From Nocardioides scoriae (lineage in GTDB: Bacteria; Actinomycetota; Actinomycetes; Propionibacteriales; Nocardioidaceae), in contig NZ_LT629757.1 of assembly GCF_900104965.1 (NCBI RefSeq), positions 2,170,001 through 2,234,000 on the forward strand: 64,000 bases of DNA, in the 5' to 3' direction. Made by a program: the position numbers and the translations under genes. The notes beneath the pieces are model-generated. The model ran no database searches. It was not told the DNA's origin and worked only from the letters and a program-made list of their open reading frames with translations. Every line of letters starts with the position of its first letter. The stretch's first letter is position 1. Below, in pieces: positions 15,422 to 24,349 of this stretch.

Positions 15422-16469
15422 GGGCAGCCGCCTCGACCAGCTCCACGAGCGCGGCGTTGACCAGCGCCCGGTCCTCGAAGATGACCATGTGGCCCGAGCC
15501 CTCGGACTCGACCAGGGTGGCGTTCTCGATGATCTCGGCCATCTTGCGGCTGTGGCCGATCGAGGTCATCCGGTCCTTGGTGCCGCACACGATCGTGGTG
15601 GGCACGCTGCGGAAGATCGGCAGCTGCTGGAACTTGTCGAGCGCGGAGAAGTTGGGGAAGAAGGCCGCCAGCACCTCGAAGGGGGTGTCGGCCAGCATCT
15701 CGTCGAGGAACTCCACCTCGGCGGCCGGCACGTCCTTGTGGCCGAAGGCGAACATCTGCGAGACCAGGAAGCCGATGTTGGAGCCGCCGCGGCGGGCCGA
15801 GTCGACCAGCTCGGGAGCGCCGGCGAGCGCGGCCACCAGCCGGGGCGCGACCAGCTGGCCGAGGCCGTCGGGGATCCAGCGGCTGAGCGTGCGGTGCGGG
15901 CGCAGGCCGCCGGCGGTCGTCGAGATGAGCGCGACGCCGCGCACCCGCTCGTGGAACACCTCGGGGTGGCGCTCGGCGAAGGCGATGATGGACATGCCGC
16001 CCATCGAGTGGCCCACGAGCACCACGTCGCCGTCCGGCACCACCTGCTCGAGCACCCGCGCCAGGTCGTCGCCGAGCTGGTCGATGGTCACGTGCTCCTT
16101 GTCGGAGCGCTGCGAGCGCCCGTGGGAGCGCTGGTCGTAGAAGGCCATCTCGAAGCGGCCGCGGAAGGCGTCGCGCTGGAAGTGCCAGCAGTCCAGGCTC
16201 AGGGCGTAGCCGTGCACGAACACCAGCGTCGGGGCCGCCTCCGCCCGCTGCGGCGGGTCGAGCTCGTCCAGCTCGGCGTGCAGCACGACGCCGTCGTCGC
16301 AGGTGACCGCCAGCGGCGGCGAGTGCAGCGACCCGAGCTTGTCGGCCTCGGCGGCACCCTCGCGGCGGGCCTCGACCACCCGGCGCTCGACCACCACCCC
16401 GGCGACGAGGGCCGCCACCATGCCGGCACCGGTGCCGCCCAAGGTGTAGGCGAGGGATCGCTTGCTCAC
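15414..16469 (-). CDS. Alpha/beta hydrolase, probably membrane-anchored
   Basis: 351 aa. An N-terminal hydrophobic stretch (about 7-27) could anchor it or act as a signal. The hydrolase fold follows with VFVHGYALS, the nucleophile elbow GHSMGG, and a late GSGHM with the catalytic His. The intermediate acid probably lies in CGTKDRMTS. GTG at 16469 overlaps the alr stop as GTGA and has an AGGAGG site upstream. An alpha/beta hydrolase between alr and tsaE is usual in actinobacteria. Substrate unknown; epoxide-hydrolase or esterase-like activity is likely from the family. Confidence 0.88.
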   Translation of the reverse strand: MSKRSLAYTLGGTGAGMVAALVAGVVVERRVVEARREGAAEADKLGSLHSPPLAVTCDDGVVLHAELDELDPPQRAEAAPTLVFVHGYALSLDCWHFQRDAFRGRFEMAFYDQRSHGRSQRSDKEHVTIDQLGDDLARVLEQVVPDGDVVLVGHSMGGMSIIAFAERHPEVFHERVRGVALISTTAGGLRPHRTLSRWIPDGLGQLVAPRLVAALAGAPELVDSARRGGSNIGFLVSQMFAFGHKDVPAAEVEFLDEMLADTPFEVLAAFFPNFSALDKFQQLPIFRSVPTTIVCGTKDRMTSIGHSRKMAEIIENATLVESEGSGHMVIFEDRALVNAALVELVEAAARE

Positions 16470-17650
16470 GTGTCCTCCTGACCGACCCACACCCGGGTCG
16501 CGCGGCCGTGCGTGCGGGCACCCATGCGGGTGACGATCTCGTAGCCGATGGTGTCGGACCAGGCGGCCCACTCGTTGGCGGTCGGCTCCCCCTGGGTCCC
16601 CGGGCCGAGCAGCAGCACCTCGTCGCCGGCCTCGCCCTCGGGCACGGAGACGACGAACTGGTCCATGCAGACCCGCCCGCGCACCGGCGCGCGCCGGCCG
16701 TCGACCAGCACCTCGGCGCGGGAGGAGGCGTGGCGCGGGACGCCGTCGGCGTACCCCAGCGGGACCAGGCCGACCCGCTCCGGCCCGGTCGCGACGTAGG
16801 TGTGGCCGTAGGAGACGCCGTCGTCGGCGGAGAGCTCCTTGGCCATCACCAGGCGGCCGCGCACGGTCATCGCGGCGAGCAGGCCGAGCTCGGCCTCGGT
16901 GACGACGTCGGGGGCGGGGCTGACGCCGTACGTCGCGATGCCGAGCCGCACCAGGTCGTGGCGGGCCGCGGGGTGCAGCAGCGCGCCCGCGGAGTTGGCC
17001 AGGTGGCGCACCTCCGGCCGCAGCCCCGCGTCGTCGGCCAGCGCGAGCGCCTCGGCGAAGGCGGCGACCTGGGCGGCGTTGGCGGGGTGGTCGGGTTCGT
17101 CGGAGCAGGCCAGGTGCGACCAGAGGCCAGTCACGACCGCGGTGCCCTCGTCCTCGGCGTGCCGGGCCCCGGTCACCAGCGCCAGCCAGTGGTCGCGGGT
17201 CGCGCCGCCCCGCGAGAGGCCGGTGTCGAGCTTGAGCTGCAGCCGGGCGGGGCGCCCGGCGCTGCGCGCTCCCTCCACGACCTCGTCCAGCTGCGCCACG
17301 GAGTACGCCGTGCAGTCGACGTCCGCGGCCACCAGCGGCGCGAAGTCGTGGCCGGGAGCGGCCAGCCAGCACAGCAGCCGGCCGGTGTCGCCGGCCTCCC
17401 GCAGCGCCAGCGCCTCGCCGGGGGTCGCGACGCCCAGCCAGCCGGCGCCGGCCTGGCGCGCGGCCCGGGCGACCTGGGCCATCCCGTGGCCGTAGCCGTC
17501 CGCCTTGACCACGACCATCACCTCGCCGGGCGACTCGGCGTCGGCCCAGACGAGCTCGCGCAACCGGCGGACGTTGTGGCGCACCGCCGCGAGGTCGACG
17601 ACGACCTCGGCGTCCGCGCGGGGTCCCCGGGCGGGGTCGGAGGCGTCCAT
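16466..17650 (-). CDS. alr: Alanine racemase
   Basis: 394-aa PLP enzyme that makes D-alanine for peptidoglycan. Lys49 in VVVKADGYGHG forms the Schiff base; Tyr281 in SYGHTY on the second domain is the opposing base. LGYADGVPR is also present. ATG at 17650 with a GGAGGA site upstream. It is followed by the hydrolase with a 4-bp overlap and preceded by nnr after 30 bp, the standard actinobacterial cluster. Confidence 0.96.
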   Translation of the reverse strand: MDASDPARGPRADAEVVVDLAAVRHNVRRLRELVWADAESPGEVMVVVKADGYGHGMAQVARAARQAGAGWLGVATPGEALALREAGDTGRLLCWLAAPGHDFAPLVAADVDCTAYSVAQLDEVVEGARSAGRPARLQLKLDTGLSRGGATRDHWLALVTGARHAEDEGTAVVTGLWSHLACSDEPDHPANAAQVAAFAEALALADDAGLRPEVRHLANSAGALLHPAARHDLVRLGIATYGVSPAPDVVTEAELGLLAAMTVRGRLVMAKELSADDGVSYGHTYVATGPERVGLVPLGYADGVPRHASSRAEVLVDGRRAPVRGRVCMDQFVVSVPEGEAGDEVLLLGPGTQGEPTANEWAAWSDTIGYEIVTRMGARTHGRATRVWVGQEDT

Positions 17651-17680
17651 GGCGCGACCATCCTCCCACCCCGGAGCGGC

Positions 17681-19054
17681 TCAGGTGAGCAGCCGACGCA
17701 CCGTCTCGGGGATGGCGTCCGCCACGCGCGAGGCGCTCAGCGGTCCCCCGGCGCTCGCCAGGGCGGCCGCCGCCCCGTGCACCCACGACCCGACCGAGGC
17801 CGCGTCCCAGGGGTCGAGCCCGGCCGCGAGCAGCGACCCGACCATCCCGGCCAGCACGTCCCCGGCCCCGGCGACGGCCAGCCAGGGCACCCCGCTCGTG
17901 GTCACCCGGACGGCCCCGTCGGGACGGGCGACGAGGGTGTGGCGGCCCTTGAGCACCACCACGGCGTCGAGCTCGCGGGCGGCGCGGCGGGCGGACCCCA
18001 GCTGGTCGGTCTCGACCTCGGCGCGCTCGACGCCGAGCATCCGGGCCAGCTCGCCGGCGTGCGGGGTCAGCACCAGGTCGCCCGGCCCCCGCCGCACGTG
18101 CTGCAGCGCGTCGGCGTCGACCACGGTCGGCACGCCGTCGGCCAGCGCGTCGGCCAGCGCCTGCTCGGCGTCGGCGTCGCCGCCCGAGCCCACGACCCAG
18201 GCCTGCACGCGGCCCTCGGCGACCACCACCTCCGGGTGCCGGGCGCGCACCGCGTCGGCGGCGGAGCCGAGGTAGCGCACCATGCCGGCCAGCCCGCTCA
18301 CGGCCGCCGAGGTGCACAGCACCGCGGCACCCGGGTAGGTCGCGGAGCCGGCCCGGACCCCGACCACGCCGCGGGTGTACTTGTGGGCCGCCTCGTCGGG
18401 CCTCGGCAGCAGCGCCGCGACGTCGTCGGGCTGCAGCGCCTCGACGTCCGGCCCGGGCAGGTCCAGCCCCAGGTCGACCAGGTGCACCACCCCGCACGCC
18501 GCTGCGGCCGGGTCGACCAGGTGGGCGACCTTGAGGGTGCCGAAGGTGACGGTCAGGTCGGCGCGCACGTGGGGGCCGTCCAGTCGGCCGGTGTCGACCT
18601 CGACGCCGGAGGGCACGTCGACGGCCACCAGCGGCACGTCCTCCAGCCCGGCCAGCGCGGCGGTCGCCGCCTCGCGCAGACCCGGCCGCCCGCCGATGCC
18701 GACGATCCCGTCGACCACGACGTCGGGCCGGCGCGCCTCGGCCCGCTCGACCACCCGTCCCCCGGCCCGGCGCAGCGCCGCCAGCCCCTCGGCGTGCGCC
18801 TGCTCGGCGAGCAGGACCGCCTCGACGGACACCCCGCGGCGCGCCAGCACCGCCCCGGCCCACAGCGCGTCGCCACCGTTGTCCCCGGCCCCGACCAGCA
18901 GCAGCACGCGCGCGCCGTACGACGCCCCCAGGAGGTCGGCCACCGCCACCGCCAGCCCCGCTGCCGCCCGCTGCATCAGCGCCCCCTCGGGCAGCCTGGC
19001 CATCTGCTCCCGCTCCGCCGCCCGGACCTGCTCCACGGTGTGTGCGCGCCTCAT
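17681..19054 (-). CDS. nnr: Bifunctional NAD(P)H-hydrate repair enzyme (epimerase and ADP-dependent dehydratase)
   Basis: 457 aa. The N-terminal domain (about 1-210) is the NAD(P)HX epimerase with VGAGDNGGDALWAGA. The C-terminal domain is the ribokinase-fold ADP/ATP-dependent dehydratase with LTPHAGELARMLG and the GAGDVLAGMVG motif. Together they restore hydrated NAD(P)H. ATG at 19054 lies 6 nt after a TAGGTT hexamer, so the message is probably leaderless. Directly upstream is the palindromic repeat that brackets the AbiEi/DUF559 gene, so the nnr promoter abuts that insertion. Confidence 0.95.
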   Translation of the reverse strand: MRRAHTVEQVRAAEREQMARLPEGALMQRAAAGLAVAVADLLGASYGARVLLLVGAGDNGGDALWAGAVLARRGVSVEAVLLAEQAHAEGLAALRRAGGRVVERAEARRPDVVVDGIVGIGGRPGLREAATAALAGLEDVPLVAVDVPSGVEVDTGRLDGPHVRADLTVTFGTLKVAHLVDPAAAACGVVHLVDLGLDLPGPDVEALQPDDVAALLPRPDEAAHKYTRGVVGVRAGSATYPGAAVLCTSAAVSGLAGMVRYLGSAADAVRARHPEVVVAEGRVQAWVVGSGGDADAEQALADALADGVPTVVDADALQHVRRGPGDLVLTPHAGELARMLGVERAEVETDQLGSARRAARELDAVVVLKGRHTLVARPDGAVRVTTSGVPWLAVAGAGDVLAGMVGSLLAAGLDPWDAASVGSWVHGAAAALASAGGPLSASRVADAIPETVRRLLT

Positions 19055-19060
19055 CCCCCC

Positions 19061-19066
19061 AACCTA
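19061..19066 (-). promoter_or_regulatory. Leaderless -10 element of nnr
   Basis: TAGGTT on the minus strand, 6 nt before the ATG of nnr at 19054; no ribosome site is present between them. Confidence 0.5.
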
Positions 19067-19067
19067 C

Positions 19068-19119
19068 GAGTCGTGGGTGCCACCGGGCGCCCTGGCGCCC
19101 GCTCACCCTCACGACCCGG
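19068..19119. repeat. 52-bp imperfect palindrome, copy A, left border of the AbiEi/DUF559 gene
   Basis: An inverted repeat centred at about 19092-19093, with a perfect 8-bp inner stem (CGGGCGCC / GGCGCCCG) and an outer GTCGTG / CACGAC stem. It aligns without gaps to copy B (20075-20126) at 43 of 52 positions by eye. The pair stand 1007 bp apart in direct orientation around one gene. One stem pair differs as C-G here and A-T in copy B, keeping the pairing. Confidence 0.8.
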
Positions 19120-19172
19120 TTGCCTGTGGATCGCCGAGCGCGCCCTCGGCCCGGCTGCGCCAGGGTCTGGGC

Positions 19173-20102
19173 ATGGACGACCTCGTCATCGCCCGACTCG
19201 CGACGGCCCAGGCCGGGCTGGTCGCCCGGCGCCAGCTGCGGGCCCTGGGCTGCGACCGCAAGCGGGTGCGCAACCAGGTCGCCGCGCGCCGCTGGGCCGA
19301 GCGCTCGAGCACCGTCGTCAGCACCTTCACCGGACCGCTGTCCCGGGAGGCGACGATGTGGCTCGGCGCCCTGCACGCCGGGGCGGACTGCGTCGTGGGC
19401 GGGCTGAGCGCGCTGGAGGTCCACGGCCTGCGAGGGTGGCACCGCGACGACGTGACCGTGCTGGTCGACGACGAGGCCGACGTCGAGCCGCTCCCCGGAC
19501 TGGTCTTCGCCCGCACCCGGCGTCCGTTGCGACGCTTCCGCGACCGGCGCTCCGCACTCCCCCTGGCACGGGTGGAGCCGGCCGCGCTCCTCCTCGCCGG
19601 CTACGAGCGCTCGCCCCGCACCGCGCAGGGCCTGCTGGCCGCGACGGTGCAGCAGCGGCTCACCACCCCGACCCTGCTGCTGACCGAGCTGGCGGGCATG
19701 CGTCCGCTGCGTCGTGCGCCGCTGTTCCGCGCGACGCTGCGCGACCTGGAGGGCGGCGCCCAGTCGCTGGCCGAGGTCGACCTCCTCCGGGTGGTGCGGC
19801 GCTTCGGCCTGCCCCGTCCACGCCAGCAGCGCCGACGGCGCGACAGCCGCGGCCGGCTCCGCTTCGTGGACTGCGAGTGGGTGCTCGCCGACGGCACCGT
19901 GCTGGCGCTGGAGGTCGACGGGGCTTTCCACATGGAGGTGGAGCACTGGGAGGACGACCTGGCGCGGCAGCGGCGCCTGAGCGGCCCCGGTCGCGTCATC
20001 GTGCGCTGCAGCGCCCGCGAACTGCGCGACCGTCCCGAGGACGTGGTCGCCGACCTCCAGGCGCTCGGACTCCCGCGTCGTGGGGGCCAGAGGGCGTCCT
20101 AG
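19173..20102 (+). CDS. AbiEi-like winged-helix / DUF559 nuclease-like protein
   Basis: 309 aa. The N-terminus (about 1-60) resembles the helix-turn-helix found in AbiEi-type antitoxins, with ARLATAQAGLVARRQLRALG. The C-terminal part (about 215-300) resembles the Vsr/DUF559 endonuclease fold, with SLAEVDLLRVVRRFGLPRP, then RFVDCEW and ALEVDGAFH, supplying the acidic residues of a PD-(D/E)xK-type site. Such proteins are abundant in Nocardioides-type genomes and their function is not known to me. ATG at 19173 with CAGGGT 6 nt upstream. It lies on the strand opposite to its neighbours between acpS and nnr, and its stop codon falls within repeat copy B. Toxin-antitoxin or selfish-nuclease roles are conjecture. 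Confidence 0.8.
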   Translation: MDDLVIARLATAQAGLVARRQLRALGCDRKRVRNQVAARRWAERSSTVVSTFTGPLSREATMWLGALHAGADCVVGGLSALEVHGLRGWHRDDVTVLVDDEADVEPLPGLVFARTRRPLRRFRDRRSALPLARVEPAALLLAGYERSPRTAQGLLAATVQQRLTTPTLLLTELAGMRPLRRAPLFRATLRDLEGGAQSLAEVDLLRVVRRFGLPRPRQQRRRRDSRGRLRFVDCEWVLADGTVLALEVDGAFHMEVEHWEDDLARQRRLSGPGRVIVRCSARELRDRPEDVVADLQALGLPRRGGQRAS

Positions 20103-20126
20103 CGCCCTCTCACCCTCACGACTCGA
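20075..20126. repeat. 52-bp imperfect palindrome, copy B, right border of the AbiEi/DUF559 gene
   Basis: Second copy of the palindrome at 19068-19119. Inner stem AGAGGGCG / CGCCCTCT around a 6-nt centre, outer stem GTCGTG / CACGAC. It covers the stop codons of both the plus-strand nuclease-like gene (TAG, 20100-20102) and the minus-strand acpS (TGA, 20116-20118), so it may also serve as a bidirectional terminator. Confidence 0.8.
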
Positions 20127-20493
20127 GGACGACGAAGGCCAGGGCGACGCCGGCGTCGTGGGACAGCGAGAGGTGGACGGTGGTCGCGCCCCGCTCGGCG
20201 GCCAGGGCGGCGACGGTGCCGCGCAGCTCGAACCTCGGTGCGCCGGCAGCGTCCGTGACGACCTCGGCGTCGTGCCAGGCCATGCCGTCCGGGCCGTCCG
20301 GGCCGTCCGGGCCGCCGGGGGCGCCGAGGGCCTTGGCCAGCGCCTCCTTGGCCGCGAACCGCGCGGCCAGGGACTCCGGGCGCAGCGCCGCCTCGGCGGG
20401 GGTGAACAGCCGGGCGCGGACCGTCGGGGTGCGCTCGAGCGTGGCGGCGAAGCGGGCGAGGTCGACCACGTCGGTGCCGATCCCGACGATCAC
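20116..20493 (-). CDS. acpS: Holo-[acyl-carrier-protein] synthase
   Basis: 125-aa 4'-phosphopantetheinyl transferase that activates acyl carrier protein with CoA. It starts [14 protein letters not shown] with the Mg-binding Asp and has [13 protein letters not shown] and SLSHD. GTG at 20493 lies 20 nt after the glmS stop and begins the conserved domain; no longer start is convincing. A Gly-Pro-Asp repeat (about residues 59-70) enlarges the loop before MAWHDAEV. The last codons and stop lie in repeat copy B. Confidence 0.93.
   Translation of the reverse strand: MIVGIGTDVVDLARFAATLERTPTVRARLFTPAEAALRPESLAARFAAKEALAKALGAPGGPDGPDGPDGMAWHDAEVVTDAAGAPRFELRGTVAALAAERGATTVHLSLSHDAGVALAFVVLES
20284..20319. 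repeat. 9-bp tandem repeat inside acpS
   Basis: Three exact copies of GCCGTCCGG followed by GCCGCCGGG. On the coding strand they give a repeated Gly-Pro-Asp tripeptide in a surface loop of AcpS. Copy number is likely to vary between strains. Confidence 0.8.
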
Positions 20494-20512
20494 GGCGCGA
20501 CCGCCCCGGGCC

Positions 20513-22357
20513 TCACTCGACCGTGACGGACTTGGCCAGGTTGCGCGGCTGGTCGACGTCGTGGCCCATGACCGTGGCCAGCTCGCAGGCGAAGAGCTGG
20601 AGCGGGACGGTGGCCAGGATCGGCTGCAGCAGGGTGGGTACGACGGGCAGCCGGATGATCTCGTCGGCGTAGTCGTCGACGTCGTCGTCACCCTCCTCCA
20701 CGAGCACCAAGGTGTGGGCGCCACGGGCCCGGATCTCCTGGATCGCGCTGACCATCTTGTCGTGCAGCTGGTCGCGTCCCTGGGGAGGCATCACGCAGAA
20801 GACCGGCAGCCCCTCCTCGATGAGCGCGATCGGGCCGTGCTTGAGCTCGCCGGCCGCGAACCCCTCGGCGTGGATGTAGGCCAGCTCCTTGAGCTTGAGG
20901 GCGCCCTCGAGGGCCACCGGGAAGCCCGCGTGGCGGCCGAGGAACAGCACCGACCGGGTGCCGGCGTGCTTGCGAGCCAGGGCGTAGACCGCCTCGGCGC
21001 CGTCGAGCACCTGCTGGACGTGGGCCGGCATCTTCTCCAGCTCGTGCACCACGGCGGCGATCTCGTCGCCGAACTTCGTGGCCCGCACCTGGGCGAGGTA
21101 GAGCCCGAGCACGTAGCAGGCCACCAGCTGGGTCAGGAAGCCCTTGGTCGAGGCGACGCCGATCTCGGGGCCGGCGTGGGTGTAGATGACCGCGTCGGAC
21201 TCGCGCGGGATGGTGGAGCCGTTGGTGTTGCAGATGGCCAGCACCTTGGCCTTCTGGAGCCGGGCGTAGCGCACCGCCATCAGGGTGTCGGCGGTCTCGC
21301 CGGACTGGCTGATCGCGACCACCAGGGTGTTGCTGGTGAGGATCGGGTCGCGGTAGCGGAACTCGTGGGCCAGCTCGACCTCGCACGGGATCCGGGTCCA
21401 GTGCTCGATGGCGTACTTCGCGACCAGGCCGGCGTAGTTGGCCGTGCCGCAGCCGATGATGACGATCTTGTCGACCTGGCGCAGGTCGTGCTCGCTGAGC
21501 CGCAGCTCGTCGAGCTGGAGCTGGCCGTCGCCGGAGTGCCGGCCCAGCAGCGCGTCGCCGACGGCGCGGGGCTGCTCGAAGATCTCCTTGCGCATGAACC
21601 AGTCGAAGCCGTCCTTCTTGGCGGCCGAGAGGTCCCAGTCGACGTGGTAGCGCTTCCCCTCCGCCGCGTTGCCGTCGAAGTCGGTGACCTCGACGCCGTC
21701 GGCGGTGATGGTCACGACCTGGTCCTGGCCCAGCTCGAGCGCCTCGCGGGTGTGCTCGATGAAGGCCGCGACGTCGGAGCCGAGGAAGTTCTCGCCCTCG
21801 CCCAGGCCGACGACCAGCGGGGAGTTGCGGCGGGCCGCGACCACGCGGGAGGGGTCCTCGGCGTCGACCGCGACGAGCGTGAAGGCACCCTCGAGCTGGC
21901 GGCAGGCGGCCTGCATCGCGAGCGTGAGGTCGTCGGTGCGCAGCAGCTCGGTCTCGAGGACGTGGGCGGCGATCTCGGTGTCGGTGGCCGACAGCATCGA
22001 GTGGCCGGCGGCCTCGAGCTCGGCGCGCAGCGGCCGGAAGTTCTCGATGATGCCGTTGTGGACCAGCGCCACGCGGCCCTTCTGCCCCTGGTGGGGGTGG
22101 GCGTTAAGGTCGGTCGGGGCGCCGTGGGTGGCCCACCGGGTGTGGCCGATGCCGGTGCTGGAGGGGGGCAGCGGGTGCTCGGCCAGCGCCTGCTCGAGGT
22201 TGGCCAGCTTGCCGGCCCGCTTGTCCGAGGCGATGGTGCCGCTGTCGATGACCGCGATGCCCGCTGAGTCGTAGCCGCGGTACTCCAGGCGGCGCAGCCC
22301 CTCGATCACGACGTCACGGGCCTGCTGGTGGCCGACGTACCCCACGATTCCGCACAT
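20513..22357 (-). CDS. glmS: Glutamine-fructose-6-phosphate aminotransferase (isomerising)
   Basis: 614 aa. Makes glucosamine-6-phosphate for cell-wall synthesis. Cys2 in MCGIVGYVG is the glutaminase nucleophile; two SIS sugar-phosphate domains follow, with the [10 protein letters not shown] loop and the C-terminal KSVTVE tail. ATG at 22357 lies 7 nt after TAGGAT (22365-22370), which fits a leaderless start. It heads the acpS gene (20-nt gap). No glmS ribozyme is possible with so short a leader. Confidence 0.97.
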   Translation of the reverse strand: MCGIVGYVGHQQARDVVIEGLRRLEYRGYDSAGIAVIDSGTIASDKRAGKLANLEQALAEHPLPPSSTGIGHTRWATHGAPTDLNAHPHQGQKGRVALVHNGIIENFRPLRAELEAAGHSMLSATDTEIAAHVLETELLRTDDLTLAMQAACRQLEGAFTLVAVDAEDPSRVVAARRNSPLVVGLGEGENFLGSDVAAFIEHTREALELGQDQVVTITADGVEVTDFDGNAAEGKRYHVDWDLSAAKKDGFDWFMRKEIFEQPRAVGDALLGRHSGDGQLQLDELRLSEHDLRQVDKIVIIGCGTANYAGLVAKYAIEHWTRIPCEVELAHEFRYRDPILTSNTLVVAISQSGETADTLMAVRYARLQKAKVLAICNTNGSTIPRESDAVIYTHAGPEIGVASTKGFLTQLVACYVLGLYLAQVRATKFGDEIAAVVHELEKMPAHVQQVLDGAEAVYALARKHAGTRSVLFLGRHAGFPVALEGALKLKELAYIHAEGFAAGELKHGPIALIEEGLPVFCVMPPQGRDQLHDKMVSAIQEIRARGAHTLVLVEEGDDDVDDYADEIIRLPVVPTLLQPILATVPLQLFACELATVMGHDVDQPRNLAKSVTVE

Positions 22358-22364
22358 GGGCGAC

Positions 22365-22370
22365 ATCCTA
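22365..22370 (-). promoter_or_regulatory. Probable leaderless -10 element of glmS
   Basis: TAGGAT on the minus strand, 7 nt before the glmS ATG, within the 75-bp gap to the divergent coaA. Confidence 0.4.
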
Positions 22371-22420
22371 GGCGGGTACGGCGTCCAGCCCCGCCTCAGC
22401 GGCCCGGCTGGTCCAGGCCC

Positions 22421-22426
22421 TAGGGT
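22421..22426 (+). promoter_or_regulatory. Leaderless -10 element of coaA
   Basis: TAGGGT, 6 nt before the ATG at 22433. No Shine-Dalgarno sequence lies between. Confidence 0.5.
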
Positions 22427-22432
22427 GCGCAC

Positions 22433-23392
22433 ATGTCGAACGGCTCGCACGCGAGCGAGAGCTCGCCGTACGTCGAGCTCGAACGCCAGGCCTGGGCCGC
22501 GCTCGGTCGTGCCACCGAGCAACCCCTCACCGACGTCGAGATCGACCGGGTCAAGGGCCTCGGCGACCAGCTCGACCTCGACGAGGTGCAGCAGGTCTAC
22601 CTGCCGCTCTCGCGGCTGCTGAGCCTGTACGTCGGCGCGGCGGGCCAGCTCCACCGCAGCCAGGAGGAGTTCCTCCACCGCACCCAGCCGCCGCGCACGC
22701 CGTTCGTCATCGGCCTGGCCGGGTCGGTGGCCGTCGGGAAGTCGACGACCGCCCGCGTGCTCCAGCACATGCTCGCCCACTGGCCCGAGCACCCGCGGGT
22801 CTCGCTGGTCACCACCGACGGCTTCCTGCTGCCCAACGCCGAGCTGCGCGAGCGCGGCCTGCTGCACCGCAAGGGCTTCCCGGAGTCCTACGACCGCAAG
22901 GCGCTGCTCAAGTTCGTGGTCGACATCAAGTCGGGCAGGGAGGAGGTCGAGGCGCCGACCTACAGCCACCTGGTCTACGACGTGGTGCCCGACGAGAAGG
23001 TCGTCGTCCGCAGCCCCGACGTGGTCATCATCGAGGGCCTCAACGTGCTGCAGCCGGCCCGCACCCGCGAGGACGGCAGCACCGGGCTGGCGCTGAGCGA
23101 CTTCTTCGACTTCTCGGTCTACGTCGACGCGGCGACCAGCGACATCCGCCGGTGGTACACCGACCGCTTCCTGCGGCTGCGGGAGACCGCCTTCCGCGAC
23201 CCGCAGTCCTACTTCGCGCGCTACGCCTCGCTCTCGCACGACGAGGCGGTCTCCGAGGCCACCCGGATCTGGGACGACATCAACGGCCCCAACCTCAAGC
23301 AGAACGTCCAGCCCACCCGCTCGCGCGCCACGCTCGTGCTGCGCAAGGACCACGACCACTCGGTGCGCTGGGTCCGGCTCCGGAAGCTCTGA
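22433..23392 (+). CDS. coaA: Type I pantothenate kinase
   Basis: 319 aa, normal length. Phosphorylates pantothenate with ATP in the first step of CoA synthesis. P-loop GSVAVGKSTTAR near 97-108, then TTDGFLLPN, KGFPESYD and YSHLVYDVVP. FAT-type C-terminus includes NLKQNVQPTRSRA. ATG at 22433 lies 6 nt after TAGGGT. Divergent from glmS and followed by the DUF389 gene after 9 bp. Confidence 0.96.
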   Translation: MSNGSHASESSPYVELERQAWAALGRATEQPLTDVEIDRVKGLGDQLDLDEVQQVYLPLSRLLSLYVGAAGQLHRSQEEFLHRTQPPRTPFVIGLAGSVAVGKSTTARVLQHMLAHWPEHPRVSLVTTDGFLLPNAELRERGLLHRKGFPESYDRKALLKFVVDIKSGREEVEAPTYSHLVYDVVPDEKVVVRSPDVVIIEGLNVLQPARTREDGSTGLALSDFFDFSVYVDAATSDIRRWYTDRFLRLRETAFRDPQSYFARYASLSHDEAVSEATRIWDDINGPNLKQNVQPTRSRATLVLRKDHDHSVRWVRLRKL

Positions 23393-23401
23393 GGGCGACC
23401 G

Positions 23402-24349
23402 GTGCTCCACCTGCGCCTGCGCGTCCCGAGCGGGCAGACCGACGAGGTCGTCGACCTGCTGGCCGCCGACCCCACCGTGACCAACCTGGTGGTGGTGCCC
23501 CACGGGTTCCGCAAGCCCGAGGGCTGCCTGGTGCTCGCCGACGTGGCCCGCGAGAACGCCACCGCGGTGGTGGGCCGGCTCCGCGACCTCGAGCTGCACC
23601 GGCACGGCTCGATCAGCATCGACGAGGTCGGGACGCTGCTCTCCCACGCCGCCGACGAGGCCGAGCGGGTCGCGCCGGGCGCCCCGGACGACGGGGTGGT
23701 CTGGGTCTCGGTCGAGCAGCGGCTGCGCGACGACTCGCGGCTGTCCTGGGCGTTCGTGGCCTTCATGACCCTGGCGACGCTGATCGCGGGAGCGGGCCGG
23801 ATCCTCGACCAGCCGATCCTCATCGTCGGCGCCATGGTCGTGGGCCCGGAGTTCGTCCCGGTCGCGGCGATCTGCTTCGCGCTCGCCCGGCCACGCCCCT
23901 CGCTGCTGCCGCGCGCCCTGCTCGCCCTCGGCGCCGGGTTCGGGATCGCCGTCGCGCTGGCGACCGCGCTCTGGTCCGTGGCGTACGCCGCCGGCGGGTT
24001 CACGCGCACCCAGGCCGGGACCGGCGAGCTGACCGACTTCATCGTCAGCCCCGACGCCTGGTCCTTCGTGGTCGCCGTGCTGGCCGGCATCGCCGGCACC
24101 CTGTCGCTCACCACCGCCAAGTCGGGGCCGCTGGTCGGGGTGTTCATCTCGGTCACCACCATCCCCGCGGTCGGCACCGTCGCCGTGTGCCTGGCCTGCG
24201 GCATCTGGGGCGAGGCCGCCTCGGCGCTGCTGCAGCTCGGCATCAACCTGGTCGGCATCCTGCTCGCCGGCACGCTCACGCTGCTGGTGCAGCGGCTGGT
24301 GTGGTCGCGGGTGGCCGCCGGGTCGCGCGGGCGGGTGCTGCCGCGATGA
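23402..24349 (+). CDS. DUF389 membrane protein
   Basis: 315 aa. The N-terminal 100 residues are soluble and ACT-like (LHLRLRVPSGQTDEVVDLL), followed by about six membrane helices with the DUF389 signature DQPILIVGAMVVGPEFVPV near 140-158 and TTAKSGPLVGVFISVTTIP. Family members (TIGR00341/TIGR00271) are inner-membrane proteins without a settled function. GTG at 23402 follows coaA by 9 bp. Its stop overlaps the next start (ATGA), so the methyltransferase is co-translated. Confidence 0.85.
   Translation: MLHLRLRVPSGQTDEVVDLLAADPTVTNLVVVPHGFRKPEGCLVLADVARENATAVVGRLRDLELHRHGSISIDEVGTLLSHAADEAERVAPGAPDDGVVWVSVEQRLRDDSRLSWAFVAFMTLATLIAGAGRILDQPILIVGAMVVGPEFVPVAAICFALARPRPSLLPRALLALGAGFGIAVALATALWSVAYAAGGFTRTQAGTGELTDFIVSPDAWSFVVAVLAGIAGTLSLTTAKSGPLVGVFISVTTIPAVGTVAVCLACGIWGEAASALLQLGINLVGILLAGTLTLLVQRLVWSRVAAGSRGRVLPR

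Noticed and set aside
16508-22267. Very long plus-strand open frame of over 1900 codons across alr, nnr, acpS and glmS
   Set aside because: It is an antisense shadow of conserved genes, caused by extreme GC at third positions. Its translation is low-complexity Gly/Arg/Ala/Val-rich and matches no family.
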